33,331 bases of DNA from Thermoanaerobaculia bacterium (GCA_945787575.1 CALZKB010000062.1:1-33331), one strand, 5' to 3'. Numbered from the stretch's first letter, positions 1 through 8,229 are shown. The notes: generated by a model not told the origin, from the sequence alone. Numbers and translations: made by a program.

Positions 1-276
1 AACTACCGGCATCGCGAAGTGACACTCGAGGCCGGCGACGTCGTCGTTTGGCTCTCCGACGGCTTGATCGAGGCGAGCAACGAACTCGACGAACCATTCG
101 GTTACGAGGCGACGGCGGCGGCGCTCGCCGGCCCCCCGAGCTCGGCCGCGGAGGTGCGCGATCGCCTGCTCGCCGCGGTCGAGGACCACGCGGGGGGGCG
201 CGCCGCCGATGACGACCGGACTCTCGTGGCGATGCGCTACTTCCCGGGTCCGCCGCCGCAACCCGAGAGTCGATAG
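1..276 (+). CDS. SpoIIE/RsbU-type PP2C phosphatase, C-terminal part (5' truncated)
   Basis: The reading frame is open from base 1, so the gene begins outside the window; about 91 C-terminal residues are visible. The stretch GDVVVWLSDGLIEASN followed by EPFGYE matches the end of SpoIIE/RsbU-type serine phosphatases, where an acidic SDG(L/V)xEA motif binds metal and is followed by a short FG turn. Such enzymes dephosphorylate anti-anti-sigma or other partner-switching proteins, often fused to a sensor domain, which is not visible here. The C-terminus ends in a short proline-rich tail. It is convergent with the lytic transglycosylase gene, only 12 bp away. The family call is fairly firm; substrate and sensor cannot be inferred. 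Confidence 0.8.
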   Translation, partial: NYRHREVTLEAGDVVVWLSDGLIEASNELDEPFGYEATAAALAGPPSSAAEVRDRLLAAVEDHAGGRAADDDRTLVAMRYFPGPPPQPESR

Positions 277-288
277 CCTGCCGAAGGG

Positions 289-990
289 TCAGCTGCCGGA
301 GCTCTCTTCGGCCGCCTCGCTGATCCCCAGGAACGAGTAGATCCGTCGGATGTAGTCCTGCGTCTCCTTGTATGGCGGCACGCCATTGTGGCGGTCGACC
401 GCTCCTTCGCCGGCGTTGTAGGCGGCAAGAACGAGGGGAAGGTCGTCGGCGTATCGGTCGATGAGCTGCCCGAGGTAGGTGACTCCGGCGTGGAGGTTGA
501 TCTCCGGGTCGAACAGCTCTGCGGGCACCACTCCAAGCCGCTTGCCGGTAGCCGGCATCAGCTGCATGAGGCCGCGCGCTCCCTTGGACGAGACGGCGCC
601 GGGATCGAAGGCGGATTCCGCTCGAACTACGGCGACGACCAGGGCCGGGTTGATGTTCACGGCTCGGGAGAATTCGAAGATGTACTGCCCGAAAGGGACC
701 TCGGGAACGCCGGCAGCTTCGGAAAAGCCGAGGTCGAGCGGCAGCGGCTCCAGCATCCCGTTGATCGCGGCGGGGTCGGAGACTTCGTCCTCCACGATCC
801 GAGCGATGCGCAGCAAGGGGAGGGTCAGCTCGCCGCCGACCTCGAGCTCGATTCGCATCCGGTCGCCGTCCAGCTGGTACCGCGAAGCCTGTAGGAACCT
901 GCCGTCGTCGAGCACGACGATCTCGGCGCCCGACGGCACCGCCGCCGAGAGACCGAACGGGATGAGCCAAAGAGCGAGACGCCTTCTCAT
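289..990 (-). CDS. Secreted lytic transglycosylase (SLT domain)
   Basis: A 233-residue protein with an N-terminal signal peptide (MRRRLALWLIPFGLSAAVPSGA). A short domain of about 60 residues (24-85) precedes the SLT domain (about 100-225). Catalytic Glu125 lies in RAESAFDPGAVSSKGARG, followed by the family signature GLMQLMPATG and the AYNAGEGAV motif near residue 190. Enzymes of this family cleave the MurNAc-GlcNAc bond of peptidoglycan with formation of 1,6-anhydro-MurNAc, acting in the periplasm during wall turnover or insertion of envelope machines. The ATG lies 10 bp after the stop of the Xer-like gene, so the two are probably co-transcribed. Nothing appears missing. Confidence 0.92.
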   Translation of the reverse strand: MRRRLALWLIPFGLSAAVPSGAEIVVLDDGRFLQASRYQLDGDRMRIELEVGGELTLPLLRIARIVEDEVSDPAAINGMLEPLPLDLGFSEAAGVPEVPFGQYIFEFSRAVNINPALVVAVVRAESAFDPGAVSSKGARGLMQLMPATGKRLGVVPAELFDPEINLHAGVTYLGQLIDRYADDLPLVLAAYNAGEGAVDRHNGVPPYKETQDYIRRIYSFLGISEAAEESSGS

Positions 991-1000
991 CGGAGAGACT

Positions 1001-1855
1001 CTAGCAGGACTCCTCGGACCTCGGATGGTGGGTGTCGTAGATCATCTGAACGGCCCGCAAATCCGCGCCGTGCTCCAACAGGTGAGTCGCGAAGCTATGG
1101 CGCACAACGTGAGGCGAAAGCCGTGCCACCCCTGCGGTGACGCCGTGGCCGCGAAGGATCTTCCAGAAACCTTGTCGCGTCATCCCCCGCCCGAGGCGGC
1201 TGACGAACACGACGCCGTGTCGGCCCTTGACGAGCGCCGGGCGAACCTGTCCGAGATAGTCCTCCACCCAGCGCGCGGCCTCGTCTCCGACGGGGACGAC
1301 ACGCTCCTTGCGCCCCTTGCCGAACGCCAGGAGGAATCCGGCGTCGAGTCGCAGCTGCGAAAGGGTCAGACCGACGAGCTCGCTGACTCGCAGACCGGTC
1401 GCGTACAGCAGCTCGATCATCGCCTTGTCGCGCCGGCCGAGCGGCGTCGAAAGGTCGGGCGCGGCGAGCAGCGCCGCGACCTGGCTCTCGGTGAGAACTC
1501 GAGGCAGCTTCCGGCCGACTTTCGGCGGGAGAAGGTTGCCCGACGGATTGTCGCGCCTCTCACCAACCTCGACGAGAAACTCGAAGAAGCCCCGCGCCGC
1601 GACCAGGGCTCGACGGACCGAAGCCGGGGCCAGCCCCGACGCCTTGAGAGATCCCATGTGACGAACGAGCAGCTCGGAGTCGACATCCCGCCAAGCAGCT
1701 CCCTCGTTCGCCAGGTGGCCGGCCAACCTCGTGAGATCGGCTCGGTAGGAGCTGACGGTTCGGGGCGAGAGGCCCCGCTCGTCGGCCAGGGTGTCCAGAT
1801 CGCGGCCGACCAGGCGATCGGGGGCGTCGAGAGCTTCCGAGTCGGCGCGGCTCAC
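1001..1855 (-). CDS. XerC/XerD-type tyrosine recombinase lacking the catalytic Tyr segment
   Basis: A 284-residue protein with an N-terminal SAM-like DNA-binding domain (about 15-95) and a C-terminal phage-integrase domain. The first catalytic Arg is R156 in ATGLRVSEL, the beta-hairpin Lys is K180 in GKGRKER, and the HxxR motif is H249/R252 in SPHVVRHSFATHLL. After GADLRAVQM the protein passes directly to IYDTHHPRS, which resembles the usual Xer C-terminal tail. The family normally has about 24 residues between these, containing the LGH histidine and the QIYTHV tyrosine nucleophile. The frame is kept, so this looks like an in-frame deletion of about 72 nt. As read, the protein should bind DNA but not cut it. 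The GTG start overlaps the leuA-like stop by 4 bp (GTGA). Decay or an assembly error are both possible. Confidence 0.85.
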   Translation of the reverse strand: MSRADSEALDAPDRLVGRDLDTLADERGLSPRTVSSYRADLTRLAGHLANEGAAWRDVDSELLVRHMGSLKASGLAPASVRRALVAARGFFEFLVEVGERRDNPSGNLLPPKVGRKLPRVLTESQVAALLAAPDLSTPLGRRDKAMIELLYATGLRVSELVGLTLSQLRLDAGFLLAFGKGRKERVVPVGDEAARWVEDYLGQVRPALVKGRHGVVFVSRLGRGMTRQGFWKILRGHGVTAGVARLSPHVVRHSFATHLLEHGADLRAVQMIYDTHHPRSEESC

Positions 1856-3105
1856 GAGCGGCCGGGAGCGACTTCCTCGGCGTCACACAGCGAGAGAATC
1901 TCCCTCTCGCTCAAGATGCGGTCGGACTGCTTGGCGCGAGCGAACACTTTCTGGACCCGCTCGGAGGTCGGCTCGATCCCGTGCTCGCGCAGCCAGTAGA
2001 CGACGTTCGACTGCCCCGACATCGGACCGACCTCGATGCGCTGTCGTCGACCGACGAGGCTCGCCGGAACCCCCGAGTAGATCCGATCGGCAAGCCAGTC
2101 TTCGCCCTTCTCGCGAGCCTTGATGACCGCCGCCGCGTGAACGCCGGTACCGGTTCGAAAGGCATCTCGCCCGATCACCGGGTAGTTGTCCGGCAGCGGC
2201 ACTCCGGTCGTCTCGGCAACCAGTCGACAATACTCCGGCAGGCGTTCGAGGTCGCGGTCGGCCCAGCCCATGAGCTGCATGTTGATCAGCAGAAGGTCGA
2301 TCGGCGTGTTGCCGACCCGTTCGCCGATGCCGAGCGCGGTGCCGTGCAACCGGTCGGCACCCGCCGCAGCTGCCGAAAGTGAGTTGAAGACCGACATCCC
2401 CCGATCACGATGGCCGTGCCAGTCGACCTTCACCTCTTCCCCGGTGGCGTCCACCACCTCGCGGATGAAGCGGATGAGCTGCGTCGCGCCGTTGGGCGTC
2501 GCATGCCCCACGGTATCGGCCACGCAGACGCGCCGCGCACCAGCTTCCACCGCCGTCGTGTAGAGGCGGCGCAGATCTTCGGGGCGAGCCCGCGTTGTAT
2601 CCTCGGTCACGTACATGACCGGCAGTCCCTCTTTCGCCACCAGCGCCACCGCGTTGCGGGTCAGGTCGAGCAGACGGTCGAGATCCCAGCTCTCGGTGAA
2701 CTGCCGGATGGGACTCGAGCCCAGAAAGCACGCCACTTCGATCGGCAGACCCACCTTCTGTGAGATGTCGACGATCGGCAGGATGTCGCTTTCCAGGGTT
2801 CGCGCCGCGCAGTTAGGGGCGACTTCGAGCTTCTCGTCGGCAATCTCCCGTGCCAGTCGAGTCACGTCGGCGACGACATGAGGACCGGCGCCGGGCAAGC
2901 CGATGTTCGCGGACTCGATTCGAAGCTCCGCGATCAGATGGAGGATCCGCAGCTTGTCTTCGATCGGTGGCGACGTCACCGACGGAGACTGCAGTCCGTC
3001 GCGCAGGGTCTCGTCGTCGAGCTCTACCCGATCGCGGGCCGGCTCGATCTCGCCGTCGCCAGCGAGGTTCCAGTCGTGGATCAGTTCTGATTCGGAGAGG
3101 CTCAC
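1852..3105 (-). CDS. 2-isopropylmalate synthase-like (HMGL/DRE-TIM family) enzyme
   Basis: About 417 residues from a GTG at 3105; an in-frame GTG at 3177 would give 441. The TIM-barrel begins with DETLRDGLQSPSV (metal-binding Asp and catalytic Arg), and continues to WHGHRDRGMSVFNSL (HxH metal ligands) and GIGERVGNTPIDLL (Asn ligand region). This pattern belongs to the acetyl-CoA-condensing family with 2-isopropylmalate, homocitrate and citramalate synthases. The protein is shorter than classical LeuA and has no recognisable C-terminal regulatory LeuA dimer domain. A leuB-like gene lies just upstream on the same strand, supporting leucine biosynthesis, but leuC and leuD are not in the window, so substrate is inferred. 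Start 3105 is preferred because a perfect TATAAT lies seven bases before it and similarity to the family begins after it. Confidence 0.82.
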   Translation of the reverse strand: MSLSESELIHDWNLAGDGEIEPARDRVELDDETLRDGLQSPSVTSPPIEDKLRILHLIAELRIESANIGLPGAGPHVVADVTRLAREIADEKLEVAPNCAARTLESDILPIVDISQKVGLPIEVACFLGSSPIRQFTESWDLDRLLDLTRNAVALVAKEGLPVMYVTEDTTRARPEDLRRLYTTAVEAGARRVCVADTVGHATPNGATQLIRFIREVVDATGEEVKVDWHGHRDRGMSVFNSLSAAAAGADRLHGTALGIGERVGNTPIDLLLINMQLMGWADRDLERLPEYCRLVAETTGVPLPDNYPVIGRDAFRTGTGVHAAAVIKAREKGEDWLADRIYSGVPASLVGRRQRIEVGPMSGQSNVVYWLREHGIEPTSERVQKVFARAKQSDRILSEREILSLCDAEEVAPGRS

Positions 3106-3112
3106 AACCGGA

Positions 3113-3118
3113 ATTATA
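3113..3118 (-). promoter_or_regulatory. Possible -10 box for a leaderless leuA-like mRNA
   Basis: The minus strand reads TATAAT followed by TCCGGTT and then the GTG codon at 3105. That spacing would put the transcription start at or next to the start codon. A -35 element is weak: TTCCGA at a 16-bp spacing. No Shine-Dalgarno sequence precedes this GTG. Confidence 0.4.
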
Positions 3119-3249
3119 GGCCGTCGAAGACGACTCGGAACGTGCCGACCATCGAATCGCCCCGAGGTTGGCTCCACGACTCCTCAACCGTGCCGCCGAG
3201 CGCCTGCGTCAGGAGGGCGGCGCGAGCCGAAACCCGATTCCGGCCGCGG

Positions 3250-4338
3250 CTACTCTCCGGACACGCTCCCGGCAGCGAGCCGGTCGCCGACCTCGGAGGT
3301 CGACGCCTGCCCTCCGAGGTCCGCTGTAGTGAACCGGGCACGGATCGACTCTCCGATCGCCCGGTCGACGGCGTTGGCGGCGGCGGCGTGCCCCAGGTTC
3401 TCCAGCAGCAGAGCGACGGTCGCCACCGCGGCCACCGGATTGGCCCGACCGGTGCCCGCGTACTTCGGCGCCGAGCCATGCACCGGCTCGAACATCGAAA
3501 CCCTGCCGGGATGCAAGTTGGCCGAGGCCGCCACGCCCAACCCCCCCTGCAGCGCCGCCCCGAGGTCGGTCAAGATGTCGCCGAACATGTTGTTGGTGAC
3601 GATCACCTCGAAGTTCTCCGGCTTGCGGACGAGCTGCATGGCGAGAGCGTCGACGAACATGTGCTGCGCCTCGATGGCCGGGTACTCCGTCGCTACCTCG
3701 GCGAAGGTGCGCTGCCAAAGGTCATGTCCGAAGCGCATGACGTTCGACTTGTCGGACATGCAGACCTTCCTCCTGCCGTGGCCGCTCGCCCATTCGAAGG
3801 CGGCGCGAATGATGCGCTCGACCCCCTTGCGGGTGTGCATCTCTTCCTGGATCGCCACCTCGTCCGCCGTCCCCTGCTTGAAGTTGCCGCCGATACCGAC
3901 ATAGGCGCCCTCGGTGTTCTCTCGAAAGACGACGAAGTCGATGTCCTCCACCGTCTTGCCGACCAGCGGGCACAGCGACTCGCTGTAGAGCTTGATCGGA
4001 CGGTAGTTGATGAAGAGGTCCAGGCCGAACCGGATTCCCAGCAGGATGTCGGCGGCGTGCTTCATGTCCGGAACTCGCGGGTCGCCGTAGGCACCGATGA
4101 AGATCGCGGAGTAGTTGTCACGGAGATCCTCGAGCGCCCCTTCGGGCAGCGACTCACCGGTCTCCAGGTAACGGTCGGCGTCCCAGTTCAGATGTACCAG
4201 CTCGAGGGGCAGGTCCCAGTGCGCTCGGACCGCATCGAGGACCTTGACCGCCTCGGCCGTCACGTCCTTGCCGATCCCGTCGCCGGGCAAGACGGCGATT
4301 CTCTGGGGGCGGCGATCCCTTGGATCCGTCTCGTTCAA
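3250..4338 (-). CDS. Isocitrate/isopropylmalate dehydrogenase family enzyme, probably 3-isopropylmalate dehydrogenase
   Basis: A 362-residue beta-decarboxylating dehydrogenase starting at TTG 4338, with a good GGGAGG six bases upstream. Family marks are IAVLPGDGIGKDVTAEAVKVL at the N-terminus, NYRPIKLY (substrate arginine region), VVFRENTEGAYVGIGG, DKSNVMRFGHDLW (catalytic Lys region), NMFGDILTDLGAALQGGLG (metal-binding Asp) and EPVHGSAPKYAGTGRANP. Members oxidise and decarboxylate a 2-hydroxy-acid with NAD(P). The FRENTEG signature is nearer to isocitrate, homoisocitrate and tartrate dehydrogenases than to classical LeuB, so specificity is open. The adjacent leuA-like gene favours 3-isopropylmalate. 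The start overlaps the stop of the DUF819 gene (TTGA), showing translational coupling. Confidence 0.88.
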   Translation of the reverse strand: MNETDPRDRRPQRIAVLPGDGIGKDVTAEAVKVLDAVRAHWDLPLELVHLNWDADRYLETGESLPEGALEDLRDNYSAIFIGAYGDPRVPDMKHAADILLGIRFGLDLFINYRPIKLYSESLCPLVGKTVEDIDFVVFRENTEGAYVGIGGNFKQGTADEVAIQEEMHTRKGVERIIRAAFEWASGHGRRKVCMSDKSNVMRFGHDLWQRTFAEVATEYPAIEAQHMFVDALAMQLVRKPENFEVIVTNNMFGDILTDLGAALQGGLGVAASANLHPGRVSMFEPVHGSAPKYAGTGRANPVAAVATVALLLENLGHAAAANAVDRAIGESIRARFTTADLGGQASTSEVGDRLAAGSVSGE

Positions 4339-5528
4339 GCAGCGCCTCCCACCCAGCGGCACAGGGTGGCCGTCACGATCGCCAGATAGTTGCCCATGGC
4401 GTAACCGAGCAGCGCCATCAAGATCGAGACCGGCACCAGGCTTTCGCGATGGTAGGCGGCCACCACCGGCGCCGACGCCGCTCCCCCGACGTTGGCCGCC
4501 GAAGCGATGGCGGCGCTGTGGACGTCGACCTTGAAGAGCCATGCACCGGCCAGGCAGAACAGCCCGTGCACTCCGATCCAGATGCAAGCTCCGAACAGGA
4601 AGGCAGGGGCCTGCGCGAGACCTTCGAGTGACGCCGTCGCTCCCATGCGCGCGACGAAGACGTAGACGATGGCCATCGCCAGGTTGTGTGACCCGGGTAA
4701 CCGTTTCGCCGGCGTGAACGACAGCGCGATCCCCAGAGTGGTCACCAGCAGCACCGCCCAAGTCGAAGTCGACAGTACCGGCTGAAGCTCAGGCAATCGG
4801 GGCGCGAGCCATCCCGAGAACCAGGCGACCGCCGCCGCAATCGCCGCGAGGTAGAGCAGCTCGCGAACCGAAGGTGGCTCTTCGACCCGGACTTCGCGCC
4901 TCGCCGCCTCCTCCATCTTCGCTACCCGGCCCTCGGCCACGCCGGTCCACTGGTTGAACTTCACGGCGAAGTTCTTCGAAATCAGCAGGAGCGGCAGCCA
5001 GCCGACGTAGATCACCGTGTCGGCGAGCACCGCGAGCCCGAACTGGTCGGGCGGCGTGTCGAGTCCCGCGGCGGCCGCCATCATGTTGCCGGTGCCTCCG
5101 ATCCACGACCCGGCGAGCGCTCCGAATCCTCGCCAAGCCTCGGGGTCGAGCCAGCGGTGGACGACGAAGTACCCGACCGGGGCTCCGAGGACGATTCCCG
5201 CCGTGCCGAGCAACATGACGAGCACGCCGCGGCCCATGATCCGCACCGCCGCGCCGACGTCCACCGAGAGCAGCAACAGCACGATGAACATCGGGAGTCC
5301 GAACTGCCGCATGACGTCGTAGGTCGGAGAGCTCGCCGGCAGTACGCCCAGGTTGCGCAGCACCATCGGCGTCGCATAGATCCATATCAGGGGGACGAGG
5401 TAGCGGAAGATCTTCCAGCCGGTCGCCTTCTCGAGCCAGAAATAGAAGGCCGCGACACCGGTCAGAACGGCGAGGACGGCTCCCGGGGATTCGATCACGG
5501 CTAGCGCGGCTCCCGGGGATTCGATCAC
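4335..5528 (-). CDS. DUF819 family multi-pass membrane protein
   Basis: A 397-residue protein with roughly ten to eleven hydrophobic segments. Typical DUF819 features are SWIGGTGNMMAAAAGL after the fourth helix, LADTVIYVGWLPLLL, and the closing segment SAANVGGAASAPVVAAYH with glycine/alanine-rich helices. The family is uncharacterised but resembles secondary transporters. It shares a 4-bp stop/start overlap with the leuB-like gene, so an amino-acid-related substrate is possible but unproven. The N-terminus is odd: a ten-residue block IESPGAxLAV occurs twice in tandem, each copy starting with a GTG codon (5528 and 5498). Either could be the initiator; no clear Shine-Dalgarno precedes either. 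If the second is used, the protein is 387 residues. Confidence 0.85.
   Translation of the reverse strand: MIESPGAALAVIESPGAVLAVLTGVAAFYFWLEKATGWKIFRYLVPLIWIYATPMVLRNLGVLPASSPTYDVMRQFGLPMFIVLLLLSVDVGAAVRIMGRGVLVMLLGTAGIVLGAPVGYFVVHRWLDPEAWRGFGALAGSWIGGTGNMMAAAAGLDTPPDQFGLAVLADTVIYVGWLPLLLISKNFAVKFNQWTGVAEGRVAKMEEAARREVRVEEPPSVRELLYLAAIAAAVAWFSGWLAPRLPELQPVLSTSTWAVLLVTTLGIALSFTPAKRLPGSHNLAMAIVYVFVARMGATASLEGLAQAPAFLFGACIWIGVHGLFCLAGAWLFKVDVHSAAIASAANVGGAASAPVVAAYHRESLVPVSILMALLGYAMGNYLAIVTATLCRWVGGAA
5477..5528. repeat. 30-bp tandem duplication over the DUF819 start codon
   Basis: The 22 bases at 5477-5498 recur exactly at 5507-5528, giving a 30-bp period. On the minus strand each copy begins GTG ATC GAA TCC CCG GGA, so the duplication adds a second potential start codon and ten residues without changing frame. 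Confidence 0.9.
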
Positions 5529-5572
5529 CGCGAGAAGATATCAGACGCCTCGGCGGCGGCTCGGCACGGCTG

Positions 5573-6313
5573 CTAACCGGGAGCCGGAACGCGCGGCGCC
5601 ATCAGCCGCTGGCCGGCTTTCAACAGCTCGAAGCGCAAGGGCATCTCCGGACAGACCCAAGCTGAGTGCACGGGCGGCCACGCCTCCTTCGTTCCTAGGG
5701 CGCGTTGGAGCAGATCGTGCTCGCCGATCTCGACTACCGCGGGCCACAGAGTGGTGCGCTCATGTGAGGTCTCGACGCGGCTCAACCCGTCTCGGCCGAT
5801 GAGGTATCCGCGATCTCGCCGCCGGAAATAGTCGCAGGTAGCCTGCCACGAGCCGAGGTTGGGACCGGTTTCGACTCGTTGCGCACCCGTGCGGGCGACC
5901 ACCTCGAAGCGCCCCCCGGCACAAACCCGCCAGCGCCAACCCTCGTCCTCGCTTCCTCCGCCGATTCGGGGGTAACGCAGGCTGGCGGAGTGCAAGCCAC
6001 GCTGCCCCGCCAGACGCGCCAGCGGGACGACCCAAGCCGGGACCATCAGCGACCGGAAGACGACCGAGGGCACCCCTTCTCCATCGGTCACGTAGAAGCG
6101 CAGATTGAACTGGGGGTAGGCTAGACGGACGAGTGGGACGGGCGCGAGCTGCACCTCGGTTTGACGAAACAGCAGGGCCGAGACCATCGCTCGCTCACCC
6201 GATTCACTCTGGTGACACTCGTAGGTCAGAGGCTCCGGAAGCCGCGGGAGGCTCGTCTTGGGCAGCGCCCAATTGACATAGAGACAATCCCGAACGATGG
6301 TGCGGAGAAACAT
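5573..6313 (-). CDS. DUF2071 (YqjF-like) family protein
   Basis: A 246-residue soluble protein. The N-terminal part RDCLYVNWALP...LPRLPEPL, followed by VRLAYPQFNLRFYVTDGEGVPSVVFRSLMVPAWVVPLARL and the later RVCAGGRFEVVAR and DYFRRRDRGYLIGRDGLSR stretches, follows the DUF2071 pattern, a family related in fold to acetoacetate decarboxylase. No enzymatic activity is established for the group, so none is assigned. The ATG at 6313 has no obvious ribosome-binding site. The gene is divergent from the M28 peptidase with only 48 bp between starts, so the two must share a promoter region. It ends 44 bp before the DUF819 start. Confidence 0.75.
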   Translation of the reverse strand: MFLRTIVRDCLYVNWALPKTSLPRLPEPLTYECHQSESGERAMVSALLFRQTEVQLAPVPLVRLAYPQFNLRFYVTDGEGVPSVVFRSLMVPAWVVPLARLAGQRGLHSASLRYPRIGGGSEDEGWRWRVCAGGRFEVVARTGAQRVETGPNLGSWQATCDYFRRRDRGYLIGRDGLSRVETSHERTTLWPAVVEIGEHDLLQRALGTKEAWPPVHSAWVCPEMPLRFELLKAGQRLMAPRVPAPG

Positions 6314-6361
6314 GAGGTTTGTTGCTAGAGTTCGCGCCGGCTCAAACTATCAGGAGGTTCC

Positions 6362-8053
6362 ATGCCGCTCAAGACAACTCTTTCCTCGACGCTCGTCGTC
6401 CTCGCCGCAATCCCCGCGTGCACCACCCCGGAGATCGGGCCGGCCGAAGAGTCCGCTCAGGGACCCAGTGACGAGGCGCTTGCGGCCGCCTCCACGATCG
6501 ACTCAGCCAGCCTTCGAGCCACAATCGCGGAGCTCGCCCACGACGCTTACGAGGGCCGCGGTCCCGCTTCCCCCGGAGACGCGAAGACCCAGGCCTACCT
6601 CGCCTCTGCCCTCGAAGACCTCGGTTACTCTCCGGGCGCCGCCGAAGGTGGCTGGCTGCAGTCCTTCGACGTGATCAGCGTCACCGCCTCGGCTCCCTCG
6701 ACCTGGCGGTTCGAGGGATCCGGCGGGGCGCTGGAGCTCGCCTATTGGGAGGAGTTCATCGCCGCCTCGGGGGTGCAGGAGCCGAAGGCGACGATCGACG
6801 CCGCGGAGGTCGTCTTCGTCGGATACGGCATCGAGGCTCCGGAGTACGGCTGGGACGACATCGCGGGCCAGGACCTTGCCGGCAAAGTCCTCCTGATGCT
6901 CAACAACGACCCGGACTGGGATCCCAAGCTCTTCGCGGGGGAGCGACGCCTCTATTACGGACGTTGGACCTACAAGTACGAGATGGCGGCTCGGCTGGGC
7001 GCCGCGGGCGCGATCCTCATCCACACGACGCCTTCGGCGGGCTATCCCTACCAAGTCGTTCAGAGCTCCTGGACGGGGCCGCAGTTCGAGCTTCCCGCCG
7101 AAGGTCAGCCGACGGCGGCCGTCGAAGCTTGGGTGACCGAGGAGGCGGCGCGAAAGCTCGTCGCACTGGGCGGCCACGATCTCGAGGAGCTGCTCGAGGC
7201 GGCGCGGAGCCGTGATTTCGAACCGGTGCCGCTTGGCGTGACGACCTCGCTCGAGCTCGAGAACGAGGTCTCCCGCGTTCAGACCGCCAATGTCGTGGGC
7301 TTCCTGGCCGGCAGCGACCCCGAGCTTGCCGACGAAGTGGTCGTCTTCACCGCCCATCACGATCACCTCGGAGTCGGCGAGCCCGACGAGAGCGGAGACG
7401 CGATCTACAACGGCGCCCTCGACAACGCCGCCGGAGTAGCCCAGATCGTGGCGGTCGCTCGGGCGATCCGAGCACTCCCGGCGCCACCGAGTCGATCGAT
7501 CCTCGTGCTGTTCGTCGCCGCGGAGGAGCAGGGGCTGCTGGGCTCCGCCTACTACGCCCGCCACCCCACGATCGCGCCGGGAAAGATCGCCGCCAACATC
7601 AATCTCGATGGCGGCAACATCTGGGGCAAGACTCGCGACGTCGCCTACATCGGCTACGGCAAGTCGAGCCTCGACGCAGTCGTCGAGGAGGCCGCCGCCC
7701 ACCAGAGTCGGACCGTCGTCGGCGACCAGTTTCCCGATCGCGGCTACTTCTACCGTTCAGACCAGTTCAACTTCGCCCGGATCGGAGTACCGGCGATCTA
7801 CCTCGACGTCGGCTCCGACTTCGTCGATCGGCCGGCAGACTGGGGCCACGAGCAGATCGAGGCGTGGGAGAGAGATCACTACCACCAGCCGAGTGACGAG
7901 CTCGAGGACCTTTGGAACTTCGACGGTATGGTCGACGACGCTCGCCTCGCCCTCTTCTGCGGCCTGGCGATCGCCGAAGCCGACGCGATGCCGACCTGGA
8001 ACGAGGGCGACGAGTTCGAGGCGGCCCGGCTCGCGGCCCTCGGTATCGACTGA
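6362..8053 (+). CDS. M28 family zinc metallopeptidase with PA domain, exported
   Basis: A 563-residue protein with a textbook AGGAGG (6352-6357) before its ATG. The N-terminus (LKTTLSSTLVVLAAIPAC) is a signal peptide with a lipobox-like Cys20, so it is probably a lipoprotein. A protease-associated domain lies at about 140-270. The M28 domain (about 300-540) shows the ligand set: H332 in TAHHDHLG, bridging D354 in ALDNAAG, catalytic E388 and adjacent E389 in AAEEQGLLGS, D416 in NINLDGGN and H508 in HYHQPSDE. Family members are aminopeptidases or related amide hydrolases in the periplasm or outside the cell; the exact substrate is unknown. This is one of the few plus-strand genes here; the hairpin element begins 27 bp after its stop. 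Confidence 0.93.
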   Translation: MPLKTTLSSTLVVLAAIPACTTPEIGPAEESAQGPSDEALAAASTIDSASLRATIAELAHDAYEGRGPASPGDAKTQAYLASALEDLGYSPGAAEGGWLQSFDVISVTASAPSTWRFEGSGGALELAYWEEFIAASGVQEPKATIDAAEVVFVGYGIEAPEYGWDDIAGQDLAGKVLLMLNNDPDWDPKLFAGERRLYYGRWTYKYEMAARLGAAGAILIHTTPSAGYPYQVVQSSWTGPQFELPAEGQPTAAVEAWVTEEAARKLVALGGHDLEELLEAARSRDFEPVPLGVTTSLELENEVSRVQTANVVGFLAGSDPELADEVVVFTAHHDHLGVGEPDESGDAIYNGALDNAAGVAQIVAVARAIRALPAPPSRSILVLFVAAEEQGLLGSAYYARHPTIAPGKIAANINLDGGNIWGKTRDVAYIGYGKSSLDAVVEEAAAHQSRTVVGDQFPDRGYFYRSDQFNFARIGVPAIYLDVGSDFVDRPADWGHEQIEAWERDHYHQPSDELEDLWNFDGMVDDARLALFCGLAIAEADAMPTWNEGDEFEAARLAALGID

Positions 8054-8080
8054 CCTCGACGCGGGCGACCTTCCTCTCAC

Positions 8081-8229
8081 GTGGCCGGGGGACTCGTGCC
8101 CCCGGTCGGTCCAACATCGACTGATCGTGTCGGCGCGCGTCCGGCGGATTCAGGCGAAGAAAGCCCTTTCCTCCGGATGGCCAGCCCATCCCAACCCCAT
8201 CCGGAGGAAACCCCTTTCTTCGCTTTGAC
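8081..8229 (+). repeat. 149-bp structured repeat element, copy 1
   Basis: This copy lies 27 bp past the M28 stop. In order it holds hairpin A (CCGGGGG 8085-8091, 7-nt loop ACTCGTG, CCCCCGG 8099-8105), an unpaired linker containing the block CGGCGCGCGTCCGGCGGATT, an outer stem (AGGCGAAGAAAG 8152-8163 with CTTTCTTCGCTT 8214-8225, one G-T pair) and an inner 14-bp perfect stem (TTTCCTCCGGATGG 8167-8180 with 8197-8210) closing a 16-nt loop CCAGCCCATCCCAACC. The same element occurs inverted at 8407-8555. By eye about 121 of 149 positions agree, without net indel. No known element family was recognised. Confidence 0.9.

Noticed and set aside
388-2000. Long plus-strand open frames over the transglycosylase, Xer-like and leuA-like genes
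   Set aside because: They are antisense to genes with clear family motifs; their translations are rich in Arg/Ser/Pro and have no domain signature.
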